Position numbers and translations under genes: made by a program. Positions 41,012-48,948 of a stretch of DNA of 64,000 nt are shown piece by piece. This DNA is from Patescibacteria group bacterium (GTDB taxonomy: Bacteria; Patescibacteriota; Patescibacteriia; 2-12-FULL-60-25), in NCBI GenBank assembly GCA_023229665.1, contig JALNYW010000001.1, positions 62,001 to 126,000 on the forward strand, written 5' to 3'. The stretch's first letter is position 1. Every line of letters begins with the position of its first letter. Under the pieces are notes generated by a model. It searched no databases. It saw nothing but the letters and a program-made list of their open reading frames with translations, and was not told the DNA's origin.

Positions 41012-41293
41012 TCAGGATGGCGTAACCAGTCGTTCAGGCGCCCAGTAGTCCCGACTCCCGTCGCACTTTTCGACGACGTCGAGGAGTTGGCCGACGCTCT
41101 GGATGCCAATCAGGTAGTCGTCGGGAATGAGGATTTTTAGACGTTTCTCCATGGTATTCACGAGATCAACGTCTCCCATCGAATCGAGGCCGATGTCGGT
41201 AAGCTTATCGCCCTCGTTTACATGCGCACACTCCTTCTCGAGGATTTCGCCGCAGATCTCCTGGAGAAGCCTTAACAGTTCCGTTCTCGTCAT
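41012..41293 (-). CDS. Orphan acyl carrier protein of foreign style
   Basis: 93 residues from MTRTELLRLLQEICGE; the start is fixed by GGAGG seven bases upstream, and the longer frame is not needed. The phosphopantetheine site is IGLDSMGDVDLVNTME (Ser in DSM), with the usual four-helix acidic pattern. ACPs carry acyl or peptidyl chains. No fatty-acid, polyketide or phosphopantetheinyl-transferase gene is nearby. The C-terminal tail (SRDYWAPERLVTPS) is longer than usual. Monocistronic with its own terminator, like the other foreign-style genes. Confidence 0.85.
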   Translation of the reverse strand: MTRTELLRLLQEICGEILEKECAHVNEGDKLTDIGLDSMGDVDLVNTMEKRLKILIPDDYLIGIQSVGQLLDVVEKCDGSRDYWAPERLVTPS

Positions 41294-41345
41294 GTCGCCT
41301 CCGTCAGCTTGGTCCAGGCAGTTTGCCATAGTAAGTATTGACGTC

Positions 41346-41389
41346 AAAAAAAAAGCCCGTCCTTTCCGTTGGTGCGGATCGGAACGGGC
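41346..41389 (-). terminator. Intrinsic terminator after the gene ending at 41396
   Basis: On the minus strand GCCCGTTCC pairs with GGACGGGC (one bulged T) over a central loop and is followed by nine T. The T-run merges into a TTGACG that may contribute to the ACP promoter (TACTAT follows). Confidence 0.7.
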
Positions 41390-41395
41390 AGTCGG

Positions 41396-42136
41396 TCACT
41401 GGACCGCGGCTGCGCTGGGCTGGACGGCCTCGCGGAAGTAGTCGGGGAAGACCTCCCAGAGGAGGTCGCGGCTGATGGCCGGGAGCCCCTTCTGCTCGGC
41501 GGACTTCTTGGCCTTCTTCGCGAGGTCCATCACGACCTCGAACGAGATGGTCGCGTTGCCCTTCAGGGCGTGCTCGATGAGGTCGGCGGCCTCGGGCTCG
41601 AGCCGCATCTGGCTCCGGCGCGACACCGTGCCCAAGAACAGGTTCTTGAGCTGCACCCAGACGGGCACGGTGCCCGACGCCGAGGGCGAGATGTCCACGA
41701 TGCGCGCGCCGACGAGCTCGACGAACTCCGGCAGGAGCACGTTCGAGCTCAGGCTCGCGAGCGCGCTCGGGTGCTCGGTGATCGCGACCAGGAGGAGCGA
41801 CGGCAGGAAGTGTCGCTTCACCGGATCGCGCGCGCGATCGAGGATGATCTGCTGCGCCTGGGGCGAGGGCGCCTGACCTTCCCGGTAGAAGATCGGGTCG
41901 GGATGGGTGTCGTCGCGCAGGTAGGCGTCGAGCTCCGCTGCGGTGCCGCGGTTCCGCATCCGGTGGCCGATGTCCATGGTGTTCAGAACGTGGTTCTGGA
42001 ACACCAGGACTTCCTCCGACGGACGGGAGCCGACCACCACAAGGATGGGGCCGCGGTTGGAACCGCTCTTGCCTGCGAATCGGGTCATGTTCTTGACGGC
42101 GGCGACGATGTCGGCCGGCGTGTGCGCTTTGTTCAC
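41396..42136 (-). CDS. Soluble protein of unknown function, foreign style, GTG start
   Basis: 246 residues. The start codon is GTG at 42136, supported by GGAGG seven bases upstream. The N-terminus has a beta strand (GPILVVVGSRPSEEVLVFQNHVL) and the rest is mostly helical, ending LPAISRDLLWEVFPDYFREA. The helical end recalls AAA+ lid regions, but there is no Walker A or B, so no ATPase call is made. TTGACA-17-TAGGTT promoter upstream and terminator downstream. Divergent from nusA. Confidence 0.55.
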   Translation of the reverse strand: MNKAHTPADIVAAVKNMTRFAGKSGSNRGPILVVVGSRPSEEVLVFQNHVLNTMDIGHRMRNRGTAAELDAYLRDDTHPDPIFYREGQAPSPQAQQIILDRARDPVKRHFLPSLLLVAITEHPSALASLSSNVLLPEFVELVGARIVDISPSASGTVPVWVQLKNLFLGTVSRRSQMRLEPEAADLIEHALKGNATISFEVVMDLAKKAKKSAEQKGLPAISRDLLWEVFPDYFREAVQPSAAAVQ

Positions 42137-42230
42137 GGAACCTCCCTAAAAACGAAAAAACACATTTGGATCGCTCTGAGACCGGAAGCGAAGAAGAAAA
42201 AGAACGGATTCCCGAAGAATCGGGGAGCTT

Positions 42231-42259
42231 AACCTAGCCTTTTTTGGGCCAGTTGTCAA
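42231..42259 (-). promoter_or_regulatory. Promoter of the gene at 42136
   Basis: TTGACA (42254-42259), 17-base spacer, TAGGTT (42231-42236), minus strand. The leader of about 85 bases contains a CCCCGATTCTTCGGG hairpin. Confidence 0.7.
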
Positions 42260-42286
42260 GCCGTTGGCGCATCATAACAAATCTCG

Positions 42287-42315
42287 TTGACAGCTTCCAC
42301 GCATGCGCGTATCCT
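42287..42315 (+). promoter_or_regulatory. Promoter of the nusA-yidC-secDF operon
   Basis: TTGACA (42287-42292), 17-base spacer, TATCCT (42310-42315). The predicted start is at or just before the ATG at 42324, 45 bases in frame before the likely nusA start. Confidence 0.75.
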
Positions 42316-42368
42316 CTTGACGAATGGCTCGATCGGACGATCGGGCCTATTTATTACCTGAACACCCT

Positions 42369-43715
42369 ATGGCCTCTCCCATTTCCCAGGCGATGAAGCA
42401 AATCGCGGACGAAAAGAATATTCCCTACGGCTCCGTTTTGGAGACCGTTGAGACCGCCCTTGCCGCCGCGTACCGTAAAGATTTCGGCAACAAGAACCAG
42501 AACATCAAGGTCGAGTTCGACCCGGAAAAATACGACGGCATGACCGGCGGCATCCGCGTTTTCGACGTGAAAACGGTGGTGGAAGACATGGAGTTGGATG
42601 AGGATTACTTCACGCGTTTCGAAGCCGCGACGGCTCCGAAAAAGGACAAGCCGTTCGTAAAAGGGGAGCCGCGCCCGGTGGAGGGGGAAGTCCCGGCCGC
42701 GCTTCAGGATGAATTCAAGTTCAACCCGAAGACCATGATCATGTTGTCCGACGCGCGCGACATCAAGCCGGATGCGCAGATCGCCGAAGAAATCCGCGTG
42801 GAACTCGGCGTGCCGGCGGCGTTTGGCCGCATGGCCGCGCAAACCGCGAAGCAGGTCATTCTGCAAAAGATCCGAGAGGCCGAGCGTGGTGTCATCTTCA
42901 GCGACTTCAAAGGACGCGAAGGTGAATTGATGAACGTCACCATCCAGCGCCGCGAAGGCCGTTTGGTCTTGATCGACCTTGGCCGCGCGACCGGCATCCT
43001 GCTTCCGGAAGACCAGATTGAAACCGAGCGTTATTTCCCCGGTACGCGCATCAAGGCCGTCTTGCGCCAAGTAGAGATGACGAGCCGCGGTCCGGAAATC
43101 CGCTTGTCCCGCACCAGCCCGATGTTGGTCGCGGCGTTGTGCGCCCAGGAAATCCCGGAAATCTTGAATGGAACGGTCGAAATCAAAAACATCGCGCGCG
43201 AGCCGGGCAGCCGCACCAAGGTGGCCGTCTCGTCCAATGACGAAGCGGTGGACCCGATCGGTTCGTGTATCGGCCAGCGTGGCACGCGCATCCAAACCAT
43301 CATCCGCGAACTCGGCGGCGAAAAAGTGGATGTGGTGTTGTGGGATGAAAATGCGTCCGAATACATCAAATCCGCCTTGTCTCCGGCCAAGGTGGTCAAT
43401 GTTGAATTGCGTGAAGAAGAGCATCTCGCCGTCGTGCAGGTGAAGGGCGACCAATTGTCGCTTGCCATCGGCAAAGGCGGCCAGAACGTGCGCTTGGCCG
43501 CCAAGCTCACGGGCTGGAAGATCACCATTGTCGAAGAAGGCGGCGCCGTAGCCGCTTCCTCTGATATGACGGAAGCCCCGGAAAGCGCGGTGGAATCCGA
43601 TGCCAAGGCCGAAGCCGAGGCCGCGGCTCCGCTGGAAGGCGAAGCCAACAAATTAATGGAGGGCTACACCGAGCAAGTGCCGGTCGTCGCCGCGGATGAG
43701 AAAAAAGAAGAATAA
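42369..43715 (+). CDS. nusA: Transcription termination/antitermination factor NusA
   Basis: 448 residues from MASPISQAMKQIADEKNIP. N-terminal polymerase-binding domain, S1 domain (ERGVIFSDFKGREGELMNV...GRATGILLPEDQ), then two KH domains with GSCIGQRGTRIQTIIREL and AIGKGGQNVRLAAKL, and an acidic C-terminal tail. It controls RNA polymerase pausing and termination. The first ATG after the promoter is 42324, in frame, and would add 15 residues (MARSDDRAYLLPEHP) unlike NusA; it could be the real leaderless start. The start at 42369 has the CTATGG context of native genes. Nine bases separate nusA from yidC. Confidence 0.93.
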   Translation: MASPISQAMKQIADEKNIPYGSVLETVETALAAAYRKDFGNKNQNIKVEFDPEKYDGMTGGIRVFDVKTVVEDMELDEDYFTRFEAATAPKKDKPFVKGEPRPVEGEVPAALQDEFKFNPKTMIMLSDARDIKPDAQIAEEIRVELGVPAAFGRMAAQTAKQVILQKIREAERGVIFSDFKGREGELMNVTIQRREGRLVLIDLGRATGILLPEDQIETERYFPGTRIKAVLRQVEMTSRGPEIRLSRTSPMLVAALCAQEIPEILNGTVEIKNIAREPGSRTKVAVSSNDEAVDPIGSCIGQRGTRIQTIIRELGGEKVDVVLWDENASEYIKSALSPAKVVNVELREEEHLAVVQVKGDQLSLAIGKGGQNVRLAAKLTGWKITIVEEGGAVAASSDMTEAPESAVESDAKAEAEAAAPLEGEANKLMEGYTEQVPVVAADEKKEE

Positions 43716-43724
43716 AACCAACCT

Positions 43725-44489
43725 ATGATCGCGAACCTTTTCAACACGATTTTTTTCCAGCCAATCCTCAACTTGTTGGTGTGGCTGTACGTCACGATTC
43801 CGGGCCAGGACATCGGTATCGCGATTATCCTGCTCACCATCATCGTGAAAGTGGTCTTGTATCCGTTGACGCATTTGCAGATCAAGCAGCAGCGTTCGAT
43901 GCAGGAATTACAGCCGAAAATCGAAGAGATCCGCCAGCGTTTGAAGGATGACAAGGAAAAACAGGCGTCTGAGCTCATGGCGCTGTATAAGACGGAGAAA
44001 GTGAATCCGGCTTCGTCCTGTCTTCCGCTCTTGTTGCAGCTTCCGATTTTCCTCGCGTTGTTTCACGCGCTCCAAGTCGGCCTCAAGTCCGAGGGTTTGA
44101 ACATGCTGTATCCGTTCGTGGCCAATCCGCAGACCATCAATGCGATGTTCCTCGGATTGTTCGACCTGACGCAGCCGAACTACGTCCTCGCGATCCTCGC
44201 CGGCCTCGTCCAGTTCTGGCAGACGCGCCAAATCCTCAAGCCGCCGGCCGCGACCGTAACGCCTCCGCCGCCGGAATTGGCGAATAAGGAAGGCGCGAAG
44301 GACGAAAGCATGACGGCCATCATGAACAAGCAGATGACGTACATGATGCCGATCATGACCATCGTTATCGGTTTCTCTTTGCCGGGCGGCCTCACCTTGT
44401 ATTGGTTGGTCATGTCCCTCTTGACCGTGGCCCAACAATCCCTCGTCCTGAAGCGCACCCCGCCGAAGATCGGGTTGCAATTGAAGTAA
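43725..44489 (+). CDS. yidC: Membrane protein insertase YidC/Oxa1
   Basis: 254 residues, five predicted membrane helices. Landmarks: IAIILLTIIVKVVLYPLTHLQIKQQRSMQELQPKI, NPASSCLPLLLQLPIFLALFHAL, and YMMPIMTIVIGFSLPGGLTLYWLVMSLL. Short form without the large periplasmic domain of proteobacterial YidC. Inserts membrane proteins, alone or with SecYEG. It is followed by secD and secF, so the operon joins insertion and export functions. Confidence 0.94.
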   Translation: MIANLFNTIFFQPILNLLVWLYVTIPGQDIGIAIILLTIIVKVVLYPLTHLQIKQQRSMQELQPKIEEIRQRLKDDKEKQASELMALYKTEKVNPASSCLPLLLQLPIFLALFHALQVGLKSEGLNMLYPFVANPQTINAMFLGLFDLTQPNYVLAILAGLVQFWQTRQILKPPAATVTPPPPELANKEGAKDESMTAIMNKQMTYMMPIMTIVIGFSLPGGLTLYWLVMSLLTVAQQSLVLKRTPPKIGLQLK

Positions 44490-44515
44490 CCAGCCTCTAC
44501 CATCCCACACGATTT

Positions 44516-46558
44516 ATGCCGAAACCTACCGTTACCCGCGCGACCAGCCAAAAGCGCACGCGCCAGCGCGTCGCCTGGTTGCTCGTGCTGTTCGTGATTG
44601 CCGGTTCGATTGCGTACCCCGATCCCGCCAATTGGCTGGTCGGACAGGTTAATCGCTTGGCGGGCACGAAAATCCCGACCATAAACATGCCGTATTCGCT
44701 CGGCCTCGATTTGCAGGGCGGAACGCGTCTTGAGTACGAAGCGGATTTGAAAAACGTCGCGCCGGCCGACCGCCGCGAAGCCATGAATGGCGTCCGTGAC
44801 GTGATTGAGCGCCGCGTGAACACGCTCGGCGTATCCGAACCGTTGGTGCAGGTCGTGCAGGCGGGGGAGTCATGGCGTGTTACGGCCGAACTCGCCGGCA
44901 TCCGCGATATCAATACGGCCATCAAGCTGATCGGTGAAACGCCCATCCTTGAATTCAAGGAAGTGAATGACGCCCAGCGCCGCCCATTGACCGAGCAGGA
45001 GCGCATGCAGATGGAGGAAGCGAACCGCCAGGAACGCGCGAAGGCCGAAGCTGTGCTGGCGGAAGCCCGCAAACCGGGCGTTGATTTCTCAACCCTGGTT
45101 TCTTCCAAGACGGAAAACGTCGAACACAAGGCTTCGGGCGGCGACCTTGGTTTCCTTCGTGGCGACCAGGTATACGACTCCGTGTATACCGCGGCATCCA
45201 TCTCGACCTCCGGAACCGTGCTAGGCAAGGTGTTTGATACGCCCAACTATTACGTCGTGGCGAAAGTCGAGGAAGTGAAAGACGTGCAGGAAGCCCTGGC
45301 GAAGCACCTCTTGATCTCGTATCAGGGAGCTCAGGGCGGTTTCTCGACGTTCACCAAGGAAGAGGCTCGCGCCAAGATTGATGATTTGAAAAAGCAGGCG
45401 ACGCCGGAGAATTTCGTCGAACTCGTCAAAGCCAACTCCCAGGAGCCGGGGGCAATCGAATCCGGCGGCGATTTGGGCTGGTTCTCGCGCGGCGACATGG
45501 TTCCGGTGTTTGAGGATGCCGCGTTCGCCCAGGCGAATGGCACGGTTTCCGACGTGGTCGAAACCGAATTCGGTTTCCACTTGATCTTGAAGCAGCAAGA
45601 ACGCACCGTGCGTGACGCTCGCGTGCGCGCGGTCGAAATCCGTCGCACGACCGAAGCCGACCTTGTTCCGCCTCCGGAGCCGTGGAAATCCACCCAGCTC
45701 ACAGGGAAACAATTGCAAAGCGCTAAGCTCGATTTCGACCAATATCTGGGCGCGGTCCAGGTGGCCTTGCAATTCAATGAAGAAGGCTCGCAATTGTTCG
45801 CGGAAATCACCAAACGGAACGTGGGCAAGCAGGTCGCGATTTTCCTCGACGGCCAGATCATTTCCGACCCGGTCGTGCAGACGGAAATCATCGGTGGCCG
45901 CGCGGTCATCACAGGTTCCGGCGACGTAGAAGAGGCGAAGACTTTGGCCCGCCGCTTGAATGCCGGCGCGCTTCCGGTACCGATCACGATGATCGCCCAA
46001 CAGACCGTGGGCCCGACGCTCGGCGCCGACTCCTTGAACGCTTCTTTGTTTGCCGGTCTGATCGGTTTCGCTTTGGTGGCGCTGTACATGATCTTGCTCT
46101 ACCGCCTTCCGGGATTCGTTTCCGTGGTGGCCCTCGTGTTGTATGCCGCGCTTTCGGCCAGCGTATTCAAGATGGTGCCGGTGACGCTTACATTATCCGG
46201 TATTGCGGGCTTCATTCTCTCCATCGGTATCGCGGTGGACGCCAACGTTCTGACCTTCGAACGTCTGAAAGAAGAGCTCGCGGAAGAAGGGCGTTCGCTT
46301 GCGGCAGCTCTTGAGGATTCGTTCAAGCGCGCTTGGCCCTCCATCCGCGACGGACACGTCACTATCCTTATCTCCTGTGCCGTTCTCTTCTGGTTCTCAT
46401 CGTCCATCATCAAGGGATTCGCGCTCACGCTCGCGATCGGTACGTTGATCTCGTTATTCACGGCGGTCGTTTCGACGCGCACGATTCTTCGCTGGATCGT
46501 CACCACGCGCGCGCACGGCTGGTCCCGGCTGTTCCTGAAAAAGTCGAATAATAAGTAA
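44516..46558 (+). CDS. secD: SecD with two inserted parvulin-like domains
   Basis: 680 residues. TM1 (~20-37) and the P1 start (LGLDLQGGTRLEYEAD) are typical, as are the C-terminal five helices (from ~490, FAGLIGFALVALYMILLYRLPG, SIGIAVDANVLTFERLKEEL). Between ~150 and ~362 lie ~210 extra residues with the PpiC/parvulin pattern twice: VDFSTLVSSKTENVEHKASG-GDLGFLRG and later FVELVKANSQEPGAIESG-GDLGWFSRGDMVPVFEDAAF, with TEFGFHLILKQQ. Parvulins are prolyl isomerases. Here they would sit on the extracytoplasmic face and could fold clients as they leave SecYEG. SecD and SecF use the proton gradient to pull proteins across. Confidence 0.9.
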   Translation: MPKPTVTRATSQKRTRQRVAWLLVLFVIAGSIAYPDPANWLVGQVNRLAGTKIPTINMPYSLGLDLQGGTRLEYEADLKNVAPADRREAMNGVRDVIERRVNTLGVSEPLVQVVQAGESWRVTAELAGIRDINTAIKLIGETPILEFKEVNDAQRRPLTEQERMQMEEANRQERAKAEAVLAEARKPGVDFSTLVSSKTENVEHKASGGDLGFLRGDQVYDSVYTAASISTSGTVLGKVFDTPNYYVVAKVEEVKDVQEALAKHLLISYQGAQGGFSTFTKEEARAKIDDLKKQATPENFVELVKANSQEPGAIESGGDLGWFSRGDMVPVFEDAAFAQANGTVSDVVETEFGFHLILKQQERTVRDARVRAVEIRRTTEADLVPPPEPWKSTQLTGKQLQSAKLDFDQYLGAVQVALQFNEEGSQLFAEITKRNVGKQVAIFLDGQIISDPVVQTEIIGGRAVITGSGDVEEAKTLARRLNAGALPVPITMIAQQTVGPTLGADSLNASLFAGLIGFALVALYMILLYRLPGFVSVVALVLYAALSASVFKMVPVTLTLSGIAGFILSIGIAVDANVLTFERLKEELAEEGRSLAAALEDSFKRAWPSIRDGHVTILISCAVLFWFSSSIIKGFALTLAIGTLISLFTAVVSTRTILRWIVTTRAHGWSRLFLKKSNNK

Positions 46559-46583
46559 TCACGTATTCGATCTTCCACCACAT

Positions 46584-47483
46584 ATGAAATTTTCCGTCGT
46601 AAAATATCGCGCAGTCTGGTATGTCATTTCCGGCGTGATGCTGATCGGATCCATCGCGTCCTTCGTCGCGTTCGGCTTGAAGCAGGGGATTGAATTCACG
46701 GGCGGCACGCTCATGGCCGTCCGCTTCGAACAGCGCCCATCTGTAACGGAGGTGAGCGATACGCTGAACAAGGCCGTTCCGGATTTGGGCTCGATTGTCG
46801 TCCAGCCGGCAGGGGATACTGACATGCAGTTTCGCGTGAAGACGTTGTCGGAGGACGAGCACCAGGCGGTATTGAAGGCTCTTCAAGAACAGCACGGCCA
46901 GATCACCGAATTGCGCTTCGATGCCATCGGTCCGGTGATTGGCGAGGAGCTCCGCCGCAAATCCTTGCAGGGCTTGTTGATTGTCGGCTTGGCAATCATG
47001 GCGTACGTCGCGTGGGCGTTCCGTCGCGTTTCTGCGCCGGTCTCGTCTTGGCAGTACGGAGGCGTGACGCTTCTGGCAGCGCTGCACGACGTGATTATCC
47101 CGATCGGAGCGTTCTCCTTGCTCGGTCATTACTACGGATGGGAAATCGGTACGCCGTTCGTGGCGGCCATTCTGACCATTCTCGGCTACTCCATCACGGA
47201 CACCATCGTCGTATTCGACCGCATCCGCGAGCACCTCTTGAAGTCCAACCAGCCATTCGCTGACCTCGTGGATTCAGCCATTCGCCAGACGTTTCTCCGA
47301 TCCTTCAGCACTTCCATGACGACGCTGTTGGTTTTGGTCGCCATTTTCCTCTTCGGAGGAGCATCGTTGCATGAGTTCACCCTTGCATTGATCATTGGTA
47401 TTACCGTTGGTACGTACTCTTCGATCTTCGTCGCTTCGCCGCTCCTGGTTTCACTGGGTAAGTGGCAGGGAAAGCGTAAGTAA
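46584..47483 (+). CDS. secF: Protein translocase subunit SecF
   Basis: 299 residues, six membrane helices. Landmarks: GLKQGIEFTGGTLMAVRFEQ, FDAIGPVIGEELRRKSLQGLL, GYSITDTIVVFDRIREHL and TSMTTLLVLVAIFLFGGASLHEF. Partner of SecD in the same operon (25-base gap). Followed by a terminator flanked by ACGTAACAC repeats. Confidence 0.96.
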   Translation: MKFSVVKYRAVWYVISGVMLIGSIASFVAFGLKQGIEFTGGTLMAVRFEQRPSVTEVSDTLNKAVPDLGSIVVQPAGDTDMQFRVKTLSEDEHQAVLKALQEQHGQITELRFDAIGPVIGEELRRKSLQGLLIVGLAIMAYVAWAFRRVSAPVSSWQYGGVTLLAALHDVIIPIGAFSLLGHYYGWEIGTPFVAAILTILGYSITDTIVVFDRIREHLLKSNQPFADLVDSAIRQTFLRSFSTSMTTLLVLVAIFLFGGASLHEFTLALIIGITVGTYSSIFVASPLLVSLGKWQGKRK

Positions 47484-47513
47484 TCACATAGCACGTAGCA
47501 CGTAACACGTAAC
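47484..47513. repeat. ACGTAACAC-type repeat, copy downstream of secF
   Basis: Contains GCACGTAGCACGTAACACG. Inverted with respect to the copy at 47556-47583, with the secF terminator between them. Confidence 0.65.
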
Positions 47514-47545
47514 AAAAAGCCCCTGAAAAGGGGTTTTTGTTTTTC
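47512..47545 (+). terminator. Intrinsic terminator after secF
   Basis: AAAAAGCCCC-TGAAAA-GGGGTTTTTG followed by TTTTT. Confidence 0.85.
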
Positions 47546-47555
47546 CTCAAGCGCT

Positions 47556-47583
47556 TCGTGTTACGTGTTACGCGCTACGTGTT
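47556..47583. repeat. ACGTAACAC-type repeat, copy upstream of the gene at 47596
   Basis: Contains CGTGTTACGTGTTACGCGCTA, the inverted form of the copy at 47484-47513. It runs directly into the -10 of the next operon. Confidence 0.65.
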
Positions 47584-47588
47584 ATAAT
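47583..47588 (+). promoter_or_regulatory. -10 box of the 47596 operon
   Basis: TATAAT, seven bases before the ATG at 47596. This makes 47596, not the ATG at 47587, the likely leaderless start. Confidence 0.6.
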
Positions 47589-47595
47589 GTCCGAC

Positions 47596-48945
47596 ATGGA
47601 CGAACAGCTCTTGGCGAGCATCCCGTTCCTCAATTTCGACGTGAACGCGTTTTTGGATTTGGCGGGCGCGGATCCGTTCACGGCAATGGGCTATCTCATC
47701 CTGCATGGAGGCTGGATCATTTTCGTGTTCCTGTTTCTATGGATGGTGAAGTACGGCTGGCTTGAATACCGCCAGAACAAATGGATTGCCGCGCGCGAAT
47801 GGATTTTGTTGCGCATCACGGTCCCGAAAGCATCCGAATACAACCAACAGACGCCGCGCGGCGTGGAAAACATGATGGCGAACTTCGCCGGCGCGCACTC
47901 GCCTCCGTCGTGGAAAGAAGAATGGATTGACGGCCAGGTCCAAATGCCGATTTCTCTGGAAATCGCGTCCATTGAGGGGCAGGTCAGCTACTACGTCCAC
48001 TCATTGCGCGCGTTGCGCGATTTGGTGGAAGCGGCTGTGTACGCCGTTTACCCGGATGCGGATATTGATGCGGTTGAGGACTATACCTTGCCGATCCCAG
48101 CCAATTTTCCGAGCGACGAATGGGATTTGTGGGGGACGGAAATGACCAATGTCGCGCCCGACCCGTTTCCGCTCAAAACCTACCCGGAATTCGAGGATAA
48201 GATTACCGGCGAAATCAAGGATCCGGTGGCCAACATGCTTGAAGTATTTTCACGTTTGGGTCCCGGCGAACAGGCTTGGTACCAGATTCTCATCATTCCG
48301 ACGGATCAAAAGAATTTCAAGAAACGAGCTGAACAAGTCATCAATAAGATCAAAGGCATCAAGGAAGTAAAAAAGCGCACCATGATGGATGATGTGCTTG
48401 ATTTACCGTTGAAGACTCTCACCACCTTTAGTGATGTGGCATTGGGAAATGCGGCGCCGGAAAAAAAGAAATCCGACCCGAAGGAAGCATTTCCGCGCAT
48501 GATGGCCCTTTCGCCGGGCGAGCGTTTTGTCTTGGAGGCGATCGAACGCAAGGCCGGAAAAATCGGCTTTGAATCCAAAATCCGTTTCTTGTATGTCGGT
48601 AAGAAGGGGAAATTATCGAAACCGAAAGTCGTGAACTCGTTTATCGGCGCCATCAAGCAGACGAATACCTTCAACATGCAGGCACTGAAGCCGGAAACCA
48701 AGCACGTGGGTATTAACGGCACCCTGTGGTGGTTCAAGGACCGCCGCAATAGCGAGCGCAAAGGCAAATTGGTGCGCGCCTACCGCAAACGGAACGCGAG
48801 CGTTGGTTTGAAGCCGTACTTCCTTTGTTCCGAAGAATTGGCGACCCTGTGGCATTTCCCGATCCTGATGCAGGTGAAGGCTCCGCAGCTCCGCCGCACC
48901 GAAGCCAAGAAAGCCGAGCCGCCGGCGAATATCCCTTTCGGCTAA
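47596..48945 (+). CDS. Membrane protein partner of a type IV secretion-like ATPase
   Basis: 449 residues from MDEQLLASIPFLNFDVNAFL. One membrane helix (~30-50, LILHGGWIIFVFLFLWMVKYGWL), then a large cytoplasmic part: SEYNQQTPRGVENMMANFAGAHS, YYVHSLRALRDLVEAAVYAVYPDADI and GEQAWYQILIIP. The pairing with the ATPase gene (three-base gap) suggests a membrane-ATPase machine. The domain order (helix, then a VirB4-like alpha/beta platform) recalls conjugation-type membrane components, but no motif proves this. Common in Patescibacteria by my recollection of the lineage. Confidence 0.65.
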   Translation: MDEQLLASIPFLNFDVNAFLDLAGADPFTAMGYLILHGGWIIFVFLFLWMVKYGWLEYRQNKWIAAREWILLRITVPKASEYNQQTPRGVENMMANFAGAHSPPSWKEEWIDGQVQMPISLEIASIEGQVSYYVHSLRALRDLVEAAVYAVYPDADIDAVEDYTLPIPANFPSDEWDLWGTEMTNVAPDPFPLKTYPEFEDKITGEIKDPVANMLEVFSRLGPGEQAWYQILIIPTDQKNFKKRAEQVINKIKGIKEVKKRTMMDDVLDLPLKTLTTFSDVALGNAAPEKKKSDPKEAFPRMMALSPGERFVLEAIERKAGKIGFESKIRFLYVGKKGKLSKPKVVNSFIGAIKQTNTFNMQALKPETKHVGINGTLWWFKDRRNSERKGKLVRAYRKRNASVGLKPYFLCSEELATLWHFPILMQVKAPQLRRTEAKKAEPPANIPFG

Positions 48946-48948
48946 CCT

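Noticed and set aside
39004..41109. 701-codon open frame antisense to the M23/MopE gene
   Set aside because: The sense strand has a lipoprotein signal, Shine-Dalgarno and seven MopE repeats; the antisense frame has none.
41396..42136. AAA+ ATPase call for the protein starting at 42136
   Set aside because: Only the C-terminal helical end recalls a lid domain; Walker A and B are absent.
42324..42368. ATG at 42324 as nusA start
   Set aside because: The added 15 residues are unlike NusA; kept as an alternative because the promoter fits a leaderless start there.
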